DNA of 64,000 nucleotides from Kushneria aurantia DSM 21353 (GTDB lineage Bacteria > Pseudomonadota > Gammaproteobacteria > Pseudomonadales > Halomonadaceae). Position numbers and translations under genes: made by a program. The stretch is from assembly GCF_000382245.1 (NCBI RefSeq), contig NZ_KB907868.1, positions 1-64,000 on the forward strand. The letters are read 5' to 3'. The notes under the pieces are model-generated. The model saw only the letters and a list, made by a program, of their open reading frames with translations. It did no database searches and had not been told where the DNA came from. Shown piece by piece: positions 10,445 to 19,067 of this stretch (its first letter is position 1; the number at the start of each line of letters is the position of its first letter).

Positions 10445-10560
10445 CAAATTACTCAAGTCGACAGCTAACAGTCGGCGCTTTTGGTTTGGTTGAGTTTAGT
10501 GATTAAGTGGCTTTGCTTGAGTGTCGTGGCTGTTGGCTGCAACTTAGTAAGGCGTTGGGC
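10439..10560 (+). repeat. attC site 2, VCR-like
   Basis: This site runs 122 bp from the R'' box ACATAAC to the R' box GTTGGGC. It opens ATAACAAATTACTCAAG and contains GGTTGAGTTTAGTG and TAAGGCGTTGGGC. In length and wording it closely resembles the Vibrio cholerae repeats, which are about 124 bp. It differs strongly from attC 1 and attC 3, so the cassettes have different origins. Confidence 0.75.
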
Positions 10561-10588
10561 GAATCATATTATGAATATGGGAACTTCG

Positions 10589-11065
10589 ATGTCGAAAAAA
10601 GGTGAGCACAATTATTCCGCTACCGTCGTCTGGACCGGGAATTCAGGCGACGGCACTAAGAACTACCGTGCCTTCTCTCGCAATCACGAAATAACCTGCG
10701 GTAACAAACCAATAATAAATGGGTCGGCAGATCCAGCTTTCCTAGGCGACTCGTCCCGCTATAACCCGGAAGAGCTTTTGCTGAGCTCGCTCTCAGCATG
10801 TCATATGCTTTGGTATCTACATCTTTGCGCTGACGCCGGGATCACGGTGTCGAATTACACGGACAACGCTGAAGGTCGAATGATTGAGACCAATAATGGC
10901 AGTGGTCATTTTGACAAAGTCATGCTAAAGCCAATCGTCAATATCGGTGCAGATGACGACAGCGAGTTAGCAAGGTCTCTCCACGATAAAGCACATTCGT
11001 TTTGCTTTATTGCGAATTCAGTAAATTTCGCGGTTGAGTGTGAAGCCGAAATTCGCTGTGGCTGA
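10589..11065 (+). CDS. OsmC-family peroxiredoxin-like protein (integron cassette 3)
   Basis: From the ATG at 10589 the protein has 158 residues. NPEELLLSSLSACHMLWYLHLCADAGI carries the first OsmC cysteine within the helix, and SFCFIANSVNF carries the second. The family reduces organic hydroperoxides. I preferred 10589 over the ATG at 10571 because GGGA lies six bases before it and the family starts there. The gene begins soon after a core site and is followed by a broken attC, so it is the last cassette. Confidence 0.85.
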   Translation: MSKKGEHNYSATVVWTGNSGDGTKNYRAFSRNHEITCGNKPIINGSADPAFLGDSSRYNPEELLLSSLSACHMLWYLHLCADAGITVSNYTDNAEGRMIETNNGSGHFDKVMLKPIVNIGADDDSELARSLHDKAHSFCFIANSVNFAVECEAEIRCG

Positions 11066-11071
11066 AAGGTC

Positions 11072-11120
11072 ACCCAACAGATCGCTGCAGTTGACCGCCC
11101 AAAGCGCTGGCGCGCTTTGG
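11072..11120 (+). repeat. Truncated attC site 3
   Basis: It opens with R'' ACCCAAC, then repeats attC 1 nearly base for base (ATCGCTGCAGTTGACCGCCC, AAGCGCTGGCGCGCTTTGG). The right arm and R' box are missing. The array is therefore joined to ordinary chromosome here and the last cassette cannot be excised. Confidence 0.75.
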
Positions 11121-11216
11121 GTTCCCTCCGCCGGTTGCTGACCCGCACCGACGCCTGAGCGAAGCGCGCCGGGCCATGCCATAATCGCCCTCCTGCCGGT
11201 CGTTACGGGGCCCGTC

Positions 11217-12473
11217 ATGTCACGCCTTGCCCGCTCATTGTGGCTGCCACTGCTCATTGCATTGCTCGCCGCCGCCGCGATCACCGCGGCGGCTTCTGCC
11301 ACCCCCTATGAGCCGCGCCTTCTGCGCGTTGCTGCCGCTGATGCGCTGCCGGCCTCGGTGGCGCAGCAGCTCGAAGACGAGCCCGAATCAATCAGTGCGC
11401 TGTTTCTGAGCTGGGCGGACGACCCGGCGCTGGTGTTCAACGGCGCGCTGGCGCTGCAGCGCCACGGCGATCTCGCCCGCCGGGTGCTCGGCGATTACGG
11501 CTTCGACCCGGCCTTCACCGCCGTGCTGGCGCGCTACGGCCCGGATGCGGTGCTGCCGGTGGGGTACTTCCATGACAACGCCATGCCGAGCCTGAGTGCA
11601 CGTCACTGGGCGGCGCAGCGCTATCAGGGTGCCCGCGATAGCCTCACCGGCTGGTGGCGTCCTGAGCCAGCGCCGGACAGCGCCACGGCCGAGGCGCCAC
11701 TTTCCAACGACGCGCCATCGGCGGCGTCCGATACGCTGACGCCGCAGCAGCGTGGCCGCTACGCTATCGCCTTTCTGCAGCAGGGCGGCTACGGCTTTCT
11801 CGATCAGTTCGTGGTCGATGAGCGCGGCGCGGCGCACTGGCTGCAGGGCGAGCGGCTGGTGACGGCGCTGGGCGACTTCTTCACCGGCGGGCTGCGCGAT
11901 CTGGAGCGCATCGTGCAGAGCGACGCCGGGGTGAGGCCCGCCGATATCGCCTGGGCCGGCGTCGATGTGCTGATGGTGGCCGGTGCGGTCAGGCTGCTGC
12001 GTGCCGGCCGGGCGGTACGCCTGGGCGCGGTGGAGGGCCGCGCAGTGGCGGGCGCCGGTAGTGAGCTGCGCGCCTCGCGGGCGGCGCTGCTGCCGGTCGG
12101 GCTTCGTTTTGCGCAGCTCTCGCGCATGGCAAAGGTTGCCGCCGTGGGCACTACCGCCTGGCTGGTGGTGCGCCATCCGGCACTGATCAGCGGTCTGGGG
12201 GCCAACCTGGCGCAGTGGCTGGGGTGGCCGGCCAGGCTGGGGCAGTTCCTGCTCTGGAGCCTCGTGCTGCTGCCTTTGCTGTGGCTGGCCGGGCTGCTCT
12301 ACCGCTGGTTTTTGAGGCCAATGATATGGCTTTTGATGTTCGCCGGGCGTCGGTCTTGTGGCCTGCGGCTCGTCGCCGATGCGTCCCGAGCGTATGATGG
12401 CGGCCGTATTCGTCGTCCATCCCGATCGACTGAAAGCGGGCCGAGACCCGCCAGCGAAGAAGAGTTGCCATGA
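11217..12473 (+). CDS. Uncharacterised membrane protein
   Basis: I do not recognise this 418-residue protein. It has an N-terminal signal or anchor segment (LWLPLLIALLAAAAITAAAS), a long polar middle that would lie outside the membrane, and two hydrophobic segments near residues 240-270 and 340-370 (FLLWSLVLLPLLWLAGLLYR). The C-terminus is basic and low in complexity. Its stop overlaps the start of the fumarase gene by 4 bp (ATGA), so the two are probably co-translated. No motif supports a function. Confidence 0.7.
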   Translation: MSRLARSLWLPLLIALLAAAAITAAASATPYEPRLLRVAAADALPASVAQQLEDEPESISALFLSWADDPALVFNGALALQRHGDLARRVLGDYGFDPAFTAVLARYGPDAVLPVGYFHDNAMPSLSARHWAAQRYQGARDSLTGWWRPEPAPDSATAEAPLSNDAPSAASDTLTPQQRGRYAIAFLQQGGYGFLDQFVVDERGAAHWLQGERLVTALGDFFTGGLRDLERIVQSDAGVRPADIAWAGVDVLMVAGAVRLLRAGRAVRLGAVEGRAVAGAGSELRASRAALLPVGLRFAQLSRMAKVAAVGTTAWLVVRHPALISGLGANLAQWLGWPARLGQFLLWSLVLLPLLWLAGLLYRWFLRPMIWLLMFAGRRSCGLRLVADASRAYDGGRIRRPSRSTESGPRPASEEELP

Positions 12474-13972
12474 CCGTGATTCGCCAGCAGGACCTGATCG
12501 ACAGCGTCACCGATGCGCTGCAGTACATCTCCTACTACCACCCAAAGGATTTCATCGACGCCATGCACCAGGCGTACCAGCGCGAGGAAAATCCCGCCGC
12601 GCGTGACGCCATCGCCCAGATTCTGATCAATTCGCGCATGTGTGCCACCGGTCACCGGCCGATCTGTCAGGACACCGGCATCGTCACCGTGTTCGTCGAC
12701 GTCGGCATGCAGGTGCAGTGGCAGGCCGACATGAGCCTCGATGGCATGATCAACGAGGGCGTGCGGCGCGCCTACAACCACCCGGACAACGTCCTGCGCG
12801 CCTCGATTCTGGAAGACCCGGACGGCGCCCGGCGCAACACCAAAGACAACACCCCTGCGGTCATTCACCATCGGCTGGTGCCGGGCGAGCGAGTCGACAT
12901 CCATGTGGCCGCCAAGGGCGGCGGCAGCGAGGCGAAAGCGAAATTCGCCATGCTCAACCCCTCCGACAGCGTGGTCGACTGGGTGCTGGAGCAGGTGCCG
13001 AAGATGGGCGCCGGCTGGTGCCCGCCGGGCATGCTGGGCATCGGTATCGGCGGCACCGCCGAACAGGCGATGAAGATGGCCAAGGCGTCGCTACTCGAGC
13101 CCATCGATATTCAAAAGCTCGCCGAGCGCGGCGCTTCCAGCCGCGCCGAGGCGTTGCGCCTCGAACTGTTCGACAAAATCAACCGCCTTGGCATCGGCGC
13201 TCAGGGGCTGGGCGGGCTGACCACGGTGCTCGATATCAAGGTGATGGACTGCCCCACCCATGCCGCCAACAAGCCGGTGGCGATCATTCCCAACTGCGCC
13301 GCTACCCGTCATGTGCACTTTCAACTCGACGGCGGCGGGCCCGCCGAGCTGCCGGTGCCGAGCATCGATGACTGGCCGGAGATCGCCTGGGAGGCGGGCG
13401 AGGGGGTGCGGCGCGTCAACCTCGACGACATCAGCCGCGATGAGGTTGCGCAGTGGCAGCCGGGTGACACCATTTTGCTGTCGGGCAGGCTGCTGACCGG
13501 TCGCGATGCCGCCCACAAGCGCATGGTCGACATGCTGGCGCAGGGCGAGGCGCTGCCGGTGGACCTGCAGGGGCGCTTTATCTACTACGTTGGCCCGGTC
13601 GACCCGGTGGGAGATGAAGTGGTCGGCCCCGCCGGACCCACCACCGCGACTCGCATGGACAAGTTCACGCGTACCATTCTGGAGCAGACCGGGCTGCTGG
13701 GCATGGTGGGCAAGGCCGAGCGCGGCGCCGCGGCGATCGAGGCGATCCGCGATCACGGCGCTGCCTATCTGATGGCGGTGGGCGGTTCCGCCTACCTGGT
13801 CGCCCAGGCGATCAAGGGCGCGAAAGTGGTCGCCTTCGAGGACCTGGGCATGGAGGCGATCTACGAGTTCGAGGTGCGCGATATGCCGGTTACCGTGGCG
13901 GTCGACGCCCGCGGCGAGAGCGTGCATACCACGGGGCCGGCGAAATGGCGCGAGATTATCGCCCGGCGTTGA
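12470..13972 (+). CDS. fumA: Fumarate hydratase class I (iron-sulfur)
   Basis: The product has 500 residues with both class I halves fused. The alpha part has CATGHRPICQDTG and CPTHAANKPVAIIPNCAATR, supplying cysteines for a labile 4Fe-4S cluster. The beta part has YYVGPVDPVGDEVVGPAGPT. It catalyses reversible hydration of fumarate to malate in the TCA cycle. It is somewhat shorter than E. coli FumA. Tartrate dehydratase is related, but that enzyme usually has separate subunits. The start overlaps the preceding membrane-protein gene. Confidence 0.93.
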   Translation: MTVIRQQDLIDSVTDALQYISYYHPKDFIDAMHQAYQREENPAARDAIAQILINSRMCATGHRPICQDTGIVTVFVDVGMQVQWQADMSLDGMINEGVRRAYNHPDNVLRASILEDPDGARRNTKDNTPAVIHHRLVPGERVDIHVAAKGGGSEAKAKFAMLNPSDSVVDWVLEQVPKMGAGWCPPGMLGIGIGGTAEQAMKMAKASLLEPIDIQKLAERGASSRAEALRLELFDKINRLGIGAQGLGGLTTVLDIKVMDCPTHAANKPVAIIPNCAATRHVHFQLDGGGPAELPVPSIDDWPEIAWEAGEGVRRVNLDDISRDEVAQWQPGDTILLSGRLLTGRDAAHKRMVDMLAQGEALPVDLQGRFIYYVGPVDPVGDEVVGPAGPTTATRMDKFTRTILEQTGLLGMVGKAERGAAAIEAIRDHGAAYLMAVGGSAYLVAQAIKGAKVVAFEDLGMEAIYEFEVRDMPVTVAVDARGESVHTTGPAKWREIIARR

Positions 13973-14053
13973 TGCCGCCCCGGCTCTGCCATCGCGCCGG
14001 GCAATGCCGTCCGGCGCGCGCAAGATAACCCCACTGACAGTAGCGAGAACGTT

Positions 14054-14473
14054 ATGGCCGGCGGTCACGGCAACGGCAACAACGACCCGGCAACGGCGCT
14101 GGGCTTTATGGGACGCCTGAGCGCGGCGGTGATCGCCCCGGTGGCGGTCTATCTACTGCTGTGGCAGATCGGCCTGGGGCTTGCGCAGCCGCGTTTCGAA
14201 GGCGCGGCGCTGGGCATGGTGGTCAATCTGCTGTCGGTGGTCATCCCCGCCCTGGGCGTGCTGGCCGCCGTGGCGGTTGCCGGGCGTCGCTCGGGCAGCC
14301 TGATCGGTGCGCCGGTGATGGTGCTCTTTTTTCTCTACCTCTATATCTCCTCGGCGGTAACGCTTGAGTGGCTGCCGCCGCTGCTGACGCTTGTGGGAGC
14401 GGGGCTTGGGGTGGCTCTGGCGCGCTGGTGTCCGGTAATGGGCGAGGAAGTTTTTGCCCGTTTTCGTCGCTGA
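14054..14473 (+). CDS. Small four-helix membrane protein, unknown function
   Basis: The 139-residue product has a polar N-terminus (MAGGHGNGNNDPATALGF), then about four hydrophobic segments, and a basic end (FARFRR). I do not recognise a family. It is co-directional with fumarase, 81 bp downstream, but the gap gives no sign of tight coupling. Confidence 0.65.
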   Translation: MAGGHGNGNNDPATALGFMGRLSAAVIAPVAVYLLLWQIGLGLAQPRFEGAALGMVVNLLSVVIPALGVLAAVAVAGRRSGSLIGAPVMVLFFLYLYISSAVTLEWLPPLLTLVGAGLGVALARWCPVMGEEVFARFRR

Positions 14474-14494
14474 GCTACCCTGTCCGGCGCATTG

Positions 14495-14531
14495 ATTAGA
14501 CTTTGTTGAATTTGTTCGACTTTGGTCTAAT
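14495..14531. promoter_or_regulatory. Inverted repeat upstream of the idonate operon (possible operator)
   Basis: ATTAGAC at 14495-14501 is mirrored by GTCTAAT at 14525-14531 around an AT-rich core with two TTTG-like repeats. It lies about 90 bp before the permease gene, where a repressor or activator would bind. No GntR/LacI-type regulator gene is nearby, so the binding protein is unknown. Confidence 0.4.
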
Positions 14532-14620
14532 GCCGGCGCTCCCGTGCTGCTGTAGCATGGCTTAAGCTGCGTACTGGCGGCTGCCGACAATTCCTACAGG
14601 GACAGGCGGGGAGCAACGGG

Positions 14621-16000
14621 ATGAATGAATGGACGCAAACGATGTCGGCCGGGCCGCTATTGGGAATCGCAGCGGCAGCGATCATCGTACTTCTGGTACT
14701 GGTCATCCGCTTTCGGGTGCACGCCTTTCTGGCGCTGATTCTGGTCAGCCTGCTGACCGCGTTTGCCACCGGCCTGCCGGCCGCTCAGGTCGTGCCCACC
14801 ATGGTGTCGAGCTTCGGCGGCACGCTGGGCTCGGTGGCATTGCTGGTCGGGCTGGGCGCGATGCTGGGCCGGCTGGTGGAGAACTCCGGCGGGGCGAAGG
14901 TGCTGGCCGATCGCATGATCGAGCTGTTCGGTGAACAGCGCGCGCCCTTCGCGCTGGGTGTCGCCTCGCTGTTCATGGGCTTTCCGATCTTCTTTGACGC
15001 CGGCCTGATCGTCATGCTGCCGGTGGTGTTCGCCGTCGCCCGGCGTCTGGGGGGCCCGATTCTGCTCTACGCCCTGCCCACCGCGGCGGCCTTTTCGGTC
15101 ATGCATGTTTTTGTACCGCCGCATCCCGGCCCGGTCACCGCTGCCGAACTCTACGGCACCAACCTGGGTGTGCTGATGCTCTTCGGTATCGTTATTGCCT
15201 TCCCGATGTGGTACCTGTCGGGCTATCTGTGGGGCAAGTTCAGCGCTCGCCACTACAGCTTCCAACTGGCCGAGAACTTCTTCGGCGGCAAGGACGACGA
15301 CGAGGTCAAAAATCCCCCCACGGTCGGCACCGTCATCGGTATGCTGCTGCTGCCGCTGGTGCTGATCTTCATGAACACCGGCCTCGATTTCCTGCGCGCC
15401 GCCGGCGTGGTGGACGCCGATCAGGGCTGGTTTCAGCTGCTCAAGACACTCGGCAGCACGCCGATCGCGCTGCTCATCTCGGTGCTGGTGGCCTGCTGGG
15501 TGCTGGGCACGCGCCGGGGTGAAAACGGCAGCGCCATCGAGAAGGTGCTCGACAGCTCGCTGGGGCCGATCTGCTCGGTGGTGCTGATCACCGGTGCCGG
15601 CGGCATGTTCGGCGGCGTGCTGCGCGCCTCCGGGATCGGCGACGCCCTGGCCGATTCGCTGGGTAACATCGGCCTGCCGATTATCGTCGCCGCCTGGCTG
15701 GTGGCCGTGATTCTGCGCCTGGCGCAGGGCTCGGCGACGGTGGCACTGGTCACCGCCGCGGGGCTGATGGCACCGGCGGTGTCGGCGGGCAACTTCTCCA
15801 GCGTCGATGTGGTCGCCATTACCCTGGCCACCGCCGCCGGCTCGGTATTCGCCGGCCACGTCAACGACTCCGGTTTCTGGCTGGTGGGCCGGCTGCTGGG
15901 CATGGACGTCAAGACCACGCTCAAGACCTGGACGGTGCAGCAGGCGCTCGAATCGGTAGTGGGCTTCATTCTGGCCTGCCTGATCTTTGTCATTTTCTGA
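14621..16000 (+). CDS. idnT: GntP-family gluconate/L-idonate permease
   Basis: The protein has 459 residues with about twelve to fourteen membrane segments. GntP-family signatures are present: GFPIFFDAGLIVMLPVVFAVA and MHVFVPPHPGPVTAAELYG near the middle, and FAGHVNDSGFWLVGR near the C-terminus. It imports gluconate or a related aldonate with protons. The next two genes are idonate/gluconate dehydrogenases in the same direction (33-38 bp gaps), so I assign L-idonate or 5-ketogluconate uptake as part of that route. The exact substrate is inferred. Confidence 0.88.
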   Translation: MNEWTQTMSAGPLLGIAAAAIIVLLVLVIRFRVHAFLALILVSLLTAFATGLPAAQVVPTMVSSFGGTLGSVALLVGLGAMLGRLVENSGGAKVLADRMIELFGEQRAPFALGVASLFMGFPIFFDAGLIVMLPVVFAVARRLGGPILLYALPTAAAFSVMHVFVPPHPGPVTAAELYGTNLGVLMLFGIVIAFPMWYLSGYLWGKFSARHYSFQLAENFFGGKDDDEVKNPPTVGTVIGMLLLPLVLIFMNTGLDFLRAAGVVDADQGWFQLLKTLGSTPIALLISVLVACWVLGTRRGENGSAIEKVLDSSLGPICSVVLITGAGGMFGGVLRASGIGDALADSLGNIGLPIIVAAWLVAVILRLAQGSATVALVTAAGLMAPAVSAGNFSSVDVVAITLATAAGSVFAGHVNDSGFWLVGRLLGMDVKTTLKTWTVQQALESVVGFILACLIFVIF

Positions 16001-16033
16001 GCCGGTTTTCTCGATCACGACAGGGAGAACATC

Positions 16034-16798
16034 ATGAATCCTTTCGATATCAGTGGCCGGCTGGCGCTGGTGACCGGCTCCTCGCGGGGGCTGGGTCACG
16101 CCCTGGCGCGCGGGCTGGCCGAGCAGGGGGCCAGAGTGATTCTGCACGGGCGCAGCCCGCAGACGGTCGAGCAGGCGGCCCGTGCGCTGCGCGACGAGAG
16201 CGGCGCCGAGGTGAGCGCGGTGACCTTCGATGTCACCGATGCCCCGGCGGTCAAGGAGGCGCTGGCGGCGCTGATCGAGACGCACGGCGTACCGGATATT
16301 CTGGTCAACAACGCCGGTCTGCAGCGCCGCGCGCCCTTCACCGAGTTCGACCCGGCGGACTGGGACGCGGTGCTGGCGACCAACCTCTCCAGCGCGTTCT
16401 ATGTGTCGCGGGCGATCTCGCCGGCAATGTCCGAGCGCGGGGCCGGCAAGATCGTCAATATCGGCTCGGTGCAGTCGATGCTGGCGCGTCAGACCATTGC
16501 TCCCTACAGCGCCTCCAAGGGCGGCGTGGCGATGCTGACCAAAGGCATGGCGGCGGATCTGGCGCGCTTCAACGTTCAGGTCAACTGCATCTCGCCCGGT
16601 TACTTCCGTACCGACATGAACACTGCCCTGTGGCAGGACGATGACTTCAATGCCTGGGTCGAGAACCGCACACCGGCGCAGCGCTGGGGCGAGGTCGAGG
16701 AGTTGATCGGCACGCTGCTCTATCTCTGTTCCGGCGCCTCGGACTTCGTCTCGGGGCAGAACATCTTCGTTGACGGCGGCATGACCTCGGTGGTGTAA
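16034..16798 (+). CDS. idnO: Gluconate 5-dehydrogenase (SDR family)
   Basis: This 254-residue short-chain dehydrogenase has the nucleotide-binding TGSSRGLGHALA, the NNAG motif, and catalytic Ser/Tyr/Lys in IGSVQSML and YSASKGGVAM. In L-idonate breakdown this enzyme reduces 5-ketogluconate to gluconate. Assignment to IdnO rests on close family look plus position between a GntP permease and an idonate dehydrogenase. A good RBS (GGGAG) precedes the ATG. Confidence 0.88.
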   Translation: MNPFDISGRLALVTGSSRGLGHALARGLAEQGARVILHGRSPQTVEQAARALRDESGAEVSAVTFDVTDAPAVKEALAALIETHGVPDILVNNAGLQRRAPFTEFDPADWDAVLATNLSSAFYVSRAISPAMSERGAGKIVNIGSVQSMLARQTIAPYSASKGGVAMLTKGMAADLARFNVQVNCISPGYFRTDMNTALWQDDDFNAWVENRTPAQRWGEVEELIGTLLYLCSGASDFVSGQNIFVDGGMTSVV

Positions 16799-16836
16799 GC
16801 CGCCAGCGGTCGTCTGGCGCACTCGGGAGAGCCCCC

Positions 16837-17853
16837 ATGAAAGCACTGGTGATACACGGCAGGCAGGACCTGCGAGCGCAGGAGTGGCCGACCCCCGAGC
16901 CCGGCGAGGGCGAGGTACGGGTACGTATCGCCTGGGGCGGTATCTGCGGTTCCGACCTGCACTACTACCATGACGGTGCCAACGGCGCCTTCGTGGTGCG
17001 CGAGCCGCTGATTCCCGGCCATGAACTCTCCGGCACGGTCGAATTCGACCCGGCAGGCGGTTTCGCGCCGGGCACGCCCGTCACCTTTCATCCGGCGACC
17101 TTCGGTGAATGCCGGCCGGGGCTGGAAGGATTACCGCATCTGTGGCCGCAGGGCGCCTATCTGGGCTCCGCCTCCACCACCCCTCATACCCAGGGCGGCA
17201 TGAGCGAATACCTGGTGGTGCGTCGCGACATGCTGCGGCGCCTGCCGGAGGGCCTGCCGCTCAGGCGCGCGGCACTCGCCGAGCCGCTGGCGGTGGCGCT
17301 GCACGGCATCAATGTCGCCGGCGGCGTCGAGGGCAAGCGCGTGCTGGTGTGCGGCGCGGGGCCGATCGGCCTTTTGAGCGCCGCCGCCGCGCTGGTGCGT
17401 GGCGCGAAGGAGGTGAGCGTTACCGATGTAGTCGAAGGTCCGCTGGCGCGCGCTCGCGAGCTGGGCGTGCAGCACACCATCCGCATTGGCGAGCAGACGC
17501 CTGAAGCGGAAGCCTTCGATGTGGCGCTGGAGTGCTCCGGGGTGCCGGCCTCGATCGATACCGCCATCCGCGCGGTACGCCGCGCCGGGGTGATTGCCCA
17601 GATCGGCATGATGGGGGCCGGGCCGCAGCCGCTGGAACTGGCGACGCTGATCTCGAAGGAGATCCAGCTGCGTGGCTGCTTCCGCTTCAATCAGGAGGTC
17701 GACGAGGCGATCGAGCTGCTGGCCCGCGATGAGCGCTTCGATCGGGTGATCACCCACGCCATGGCAGCCGATGAGGCGGTCGAGGCGTTCGCCGTGGCGA
17801 AGGATGCCCAGGCCTCCGGCAAGGTGCTGATCGAACTCTGGCCGCAGTCATAA
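16837..17853 (+). CDS. idnD: L-idonate 5-dehydrogenase (MDR family)
   Basis: This 338-residue medium-chain dehydrogenase has catalytic-zinc residues in WGGICGSDLHYYHDG and GHELSG, and the nucleotide-binding VCGAGPIGLLSAAAA. It would oxidise L-idonate to 5-ketogluconate for idnO. One oddity: the lobe that normally carries four structural-zinc cysteines reads FGECRPGLEGLPHLWPQG and keeps a single cysteine, so structural zinc is probably not bound. The order permease, IdnO, IdnD fits an idn operon, but no kinase or regulator is seen. Confidence 0.85.
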   Translation: MKALVIHGRQDLRAQEWPTPEPGEGEVRVRIAWGGICGSDLHYYHDGANGAFVVREPLIPGHELSGTVEFDPAGGFAPGTPVTFHPATFGECRPGLEGLPHLWPQGAYLGSASTTPHTQGGMSEYLVVRRDMLRRLPEGLPLRRAALAEPLAVALHGINVAGGVEGKRVLVCGAGPIGLLSAAAALVRGAKEVSVTDVVEGPLARARELGVQHTIRIGEQTPEAEAFDVALECSGVPASIDTAIRAVRRAGVIAQIGMMGAGPQPLELATLISKEIQLRGCFRFNQEVDEAIELLARDERFDRVITHAMAADEAVEAFAVAKDAQASGKVLIELWPQS

Positions 17854-18031
17854 GCCTGCGAGCGCTGTGATGACGGTTCCCGGCTTGCGGTTTGGCGCCA
17901 TACTTTGCCACTCTTGTTAGCATGTTAAAAGAGTGTGCTTTAAGCAGTATCTCGCAGGAAGCGCCTTATGTGCCGCATGAGGTGGTGGGCTTCGTATAGT
18001 GTCGGTCCGGCCTGTGCGGTTACCGGACCGG

Positions 18032-18682
18032 CTATGTCGGCAGCGAAAGGCCGTCGTGACACAGCATGCCGGCAAACAGGGTGTCGACGAGCAGTTCACT
18101 GTCGGCGGCGATGTCGAAAGTGACGCAGCCATTGAGCCAGCCGTTAACCATGCCGATCACGCTCGAAAGCAGCAGCGAGGCGGCAATGGTCGGCGTCAGC
18201 CCGGGATGCAGACGTGCCTCACCGCAGCGCAGGCCGCGTTCGAAAACCTCGGCCAGCATGCTCTGGCACTCGCGATTGTGTTGATCGAGCTGATCTCTGA
18301 CCCAGGCGAAGTCGCCGATAAACTCGTTGCGCGAGTTGATCACGCACAGGATGCGCTGTAGCTGGACGTCCCTGGCGAGCGACTGTATATCGCGCACCAG
18401 GACGTCGCGCATGCCGGCGATGGGCCGGCTGCTGCTCTTTTCGCTGTCGACCAGATGCTGCGCCAGGCGCTCGGTCATCTGCCGTTTACGGTCCAGCAGT
18501 GCGGCCAGGATACCGTTCTTGCCATCCGGGAAGTGCCAGTTGAGCGCGCCGCGCGTAACGCCGGCGCGTGCGGCAATGTCATTGTGAGTGGTACGGCTCA
18601 GCCCTTTTTCGATGAACAGATGCTCGGCGGCGTTCATCAGCGTCTGGCGCGTGAGCTCGGCCTCTTCCTTGGTCTTTCGCAT
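18032..18682 (-). CDS. TetR/AcrR-family repressor
   Basis: The 216-residue protein has an N-terminal helix-turn-helix (AAEHLFIEKGLSRTTHNDIAARAGVTRGALNWHF), closest in wording to AcrR/TtgR-type efflux-pump repressors, and a helical ligand domain. Its upstream region contains ATACA-8 bp-TGTAT, the half-sites of AcrR-like operators. No efflux pump genes are adjacent; instead the divergent neighbours are molybdenum oxidoreductase genes. It may control them or may be an orphan left after pump loss. Confidence 0.85.
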   Translation of the reverse strand: MRKTKEEAELTRQTLMNAAEHLFIEKGLSRTTHNDIAARAGVTRGALNWHFPDGKNGILAALLDRKRQMTERLAQHLVDSEKSSSRPIAGMRDVLVRDIQSLARDVQLQRILCVINSRNEFIGDFAWVRDQLDQHNRECQSMLAEVFERGLRCGEARLHPGLTPTIAASLLLSSVIGMVNGWLNGCVTFDIAADSELLVDTLFAGMLCHDGLSLPT

Positions 18683-19067
18683 AAACGCCTTCCCGACGTG
18701 GAGGTGCCTTCAATGGTAGCGGCCAATAAAGGGTGCAAGAATCAGCAAGCATACATACGGGATTGTATATTTTTATTGAAGCGATTGATATTCCTCCTGG
18801 CCTAAAGCAGCACGCGATTTTCGGCCTGGCGGAGCGGCCAGGCGCATGGCGCTGCCTGAATACAGCTTGAAGCTCCCGCGCCGCTTGCCTACCTTGAAAA
18901 GGCCTGTATAACGCTCGATTCGCGCTGCCCTGCACACCTGACACCTGCCTTGCAGCGACACTCAGAAAAGACATCACAGAAAAGTACACAGGACCCAACC
19001 TGACGCCGGGCGGCTTGCAACGGTGATAAACACCTGTCCGCCCGGTTCACCGATGAGGACCCGAAAC
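18683..19067. promoter_or_regulatory. Divergent TetR/aldehyde oxidoreductase intergenic region
   Basis: This 385-bp gap holds no convincing gene. The palindrome ATACA (18751-18755) and TGTAT (18764-18768), with eight bases between, lies about 70 bp before the TetR start and resembles an AcrR-type operator. The rest is unremarkable, with an AT-rich patch at 18745-18800. Confidence 0.5.

Noticed and set aside
14657-16846. Open frame of 729 codons opposite the permease and idnO genes
   Set aside because: It is a high-GC antisense shadow: no start signal, histidine/arginine-rich sequence and two well-supported genes on the other strand.
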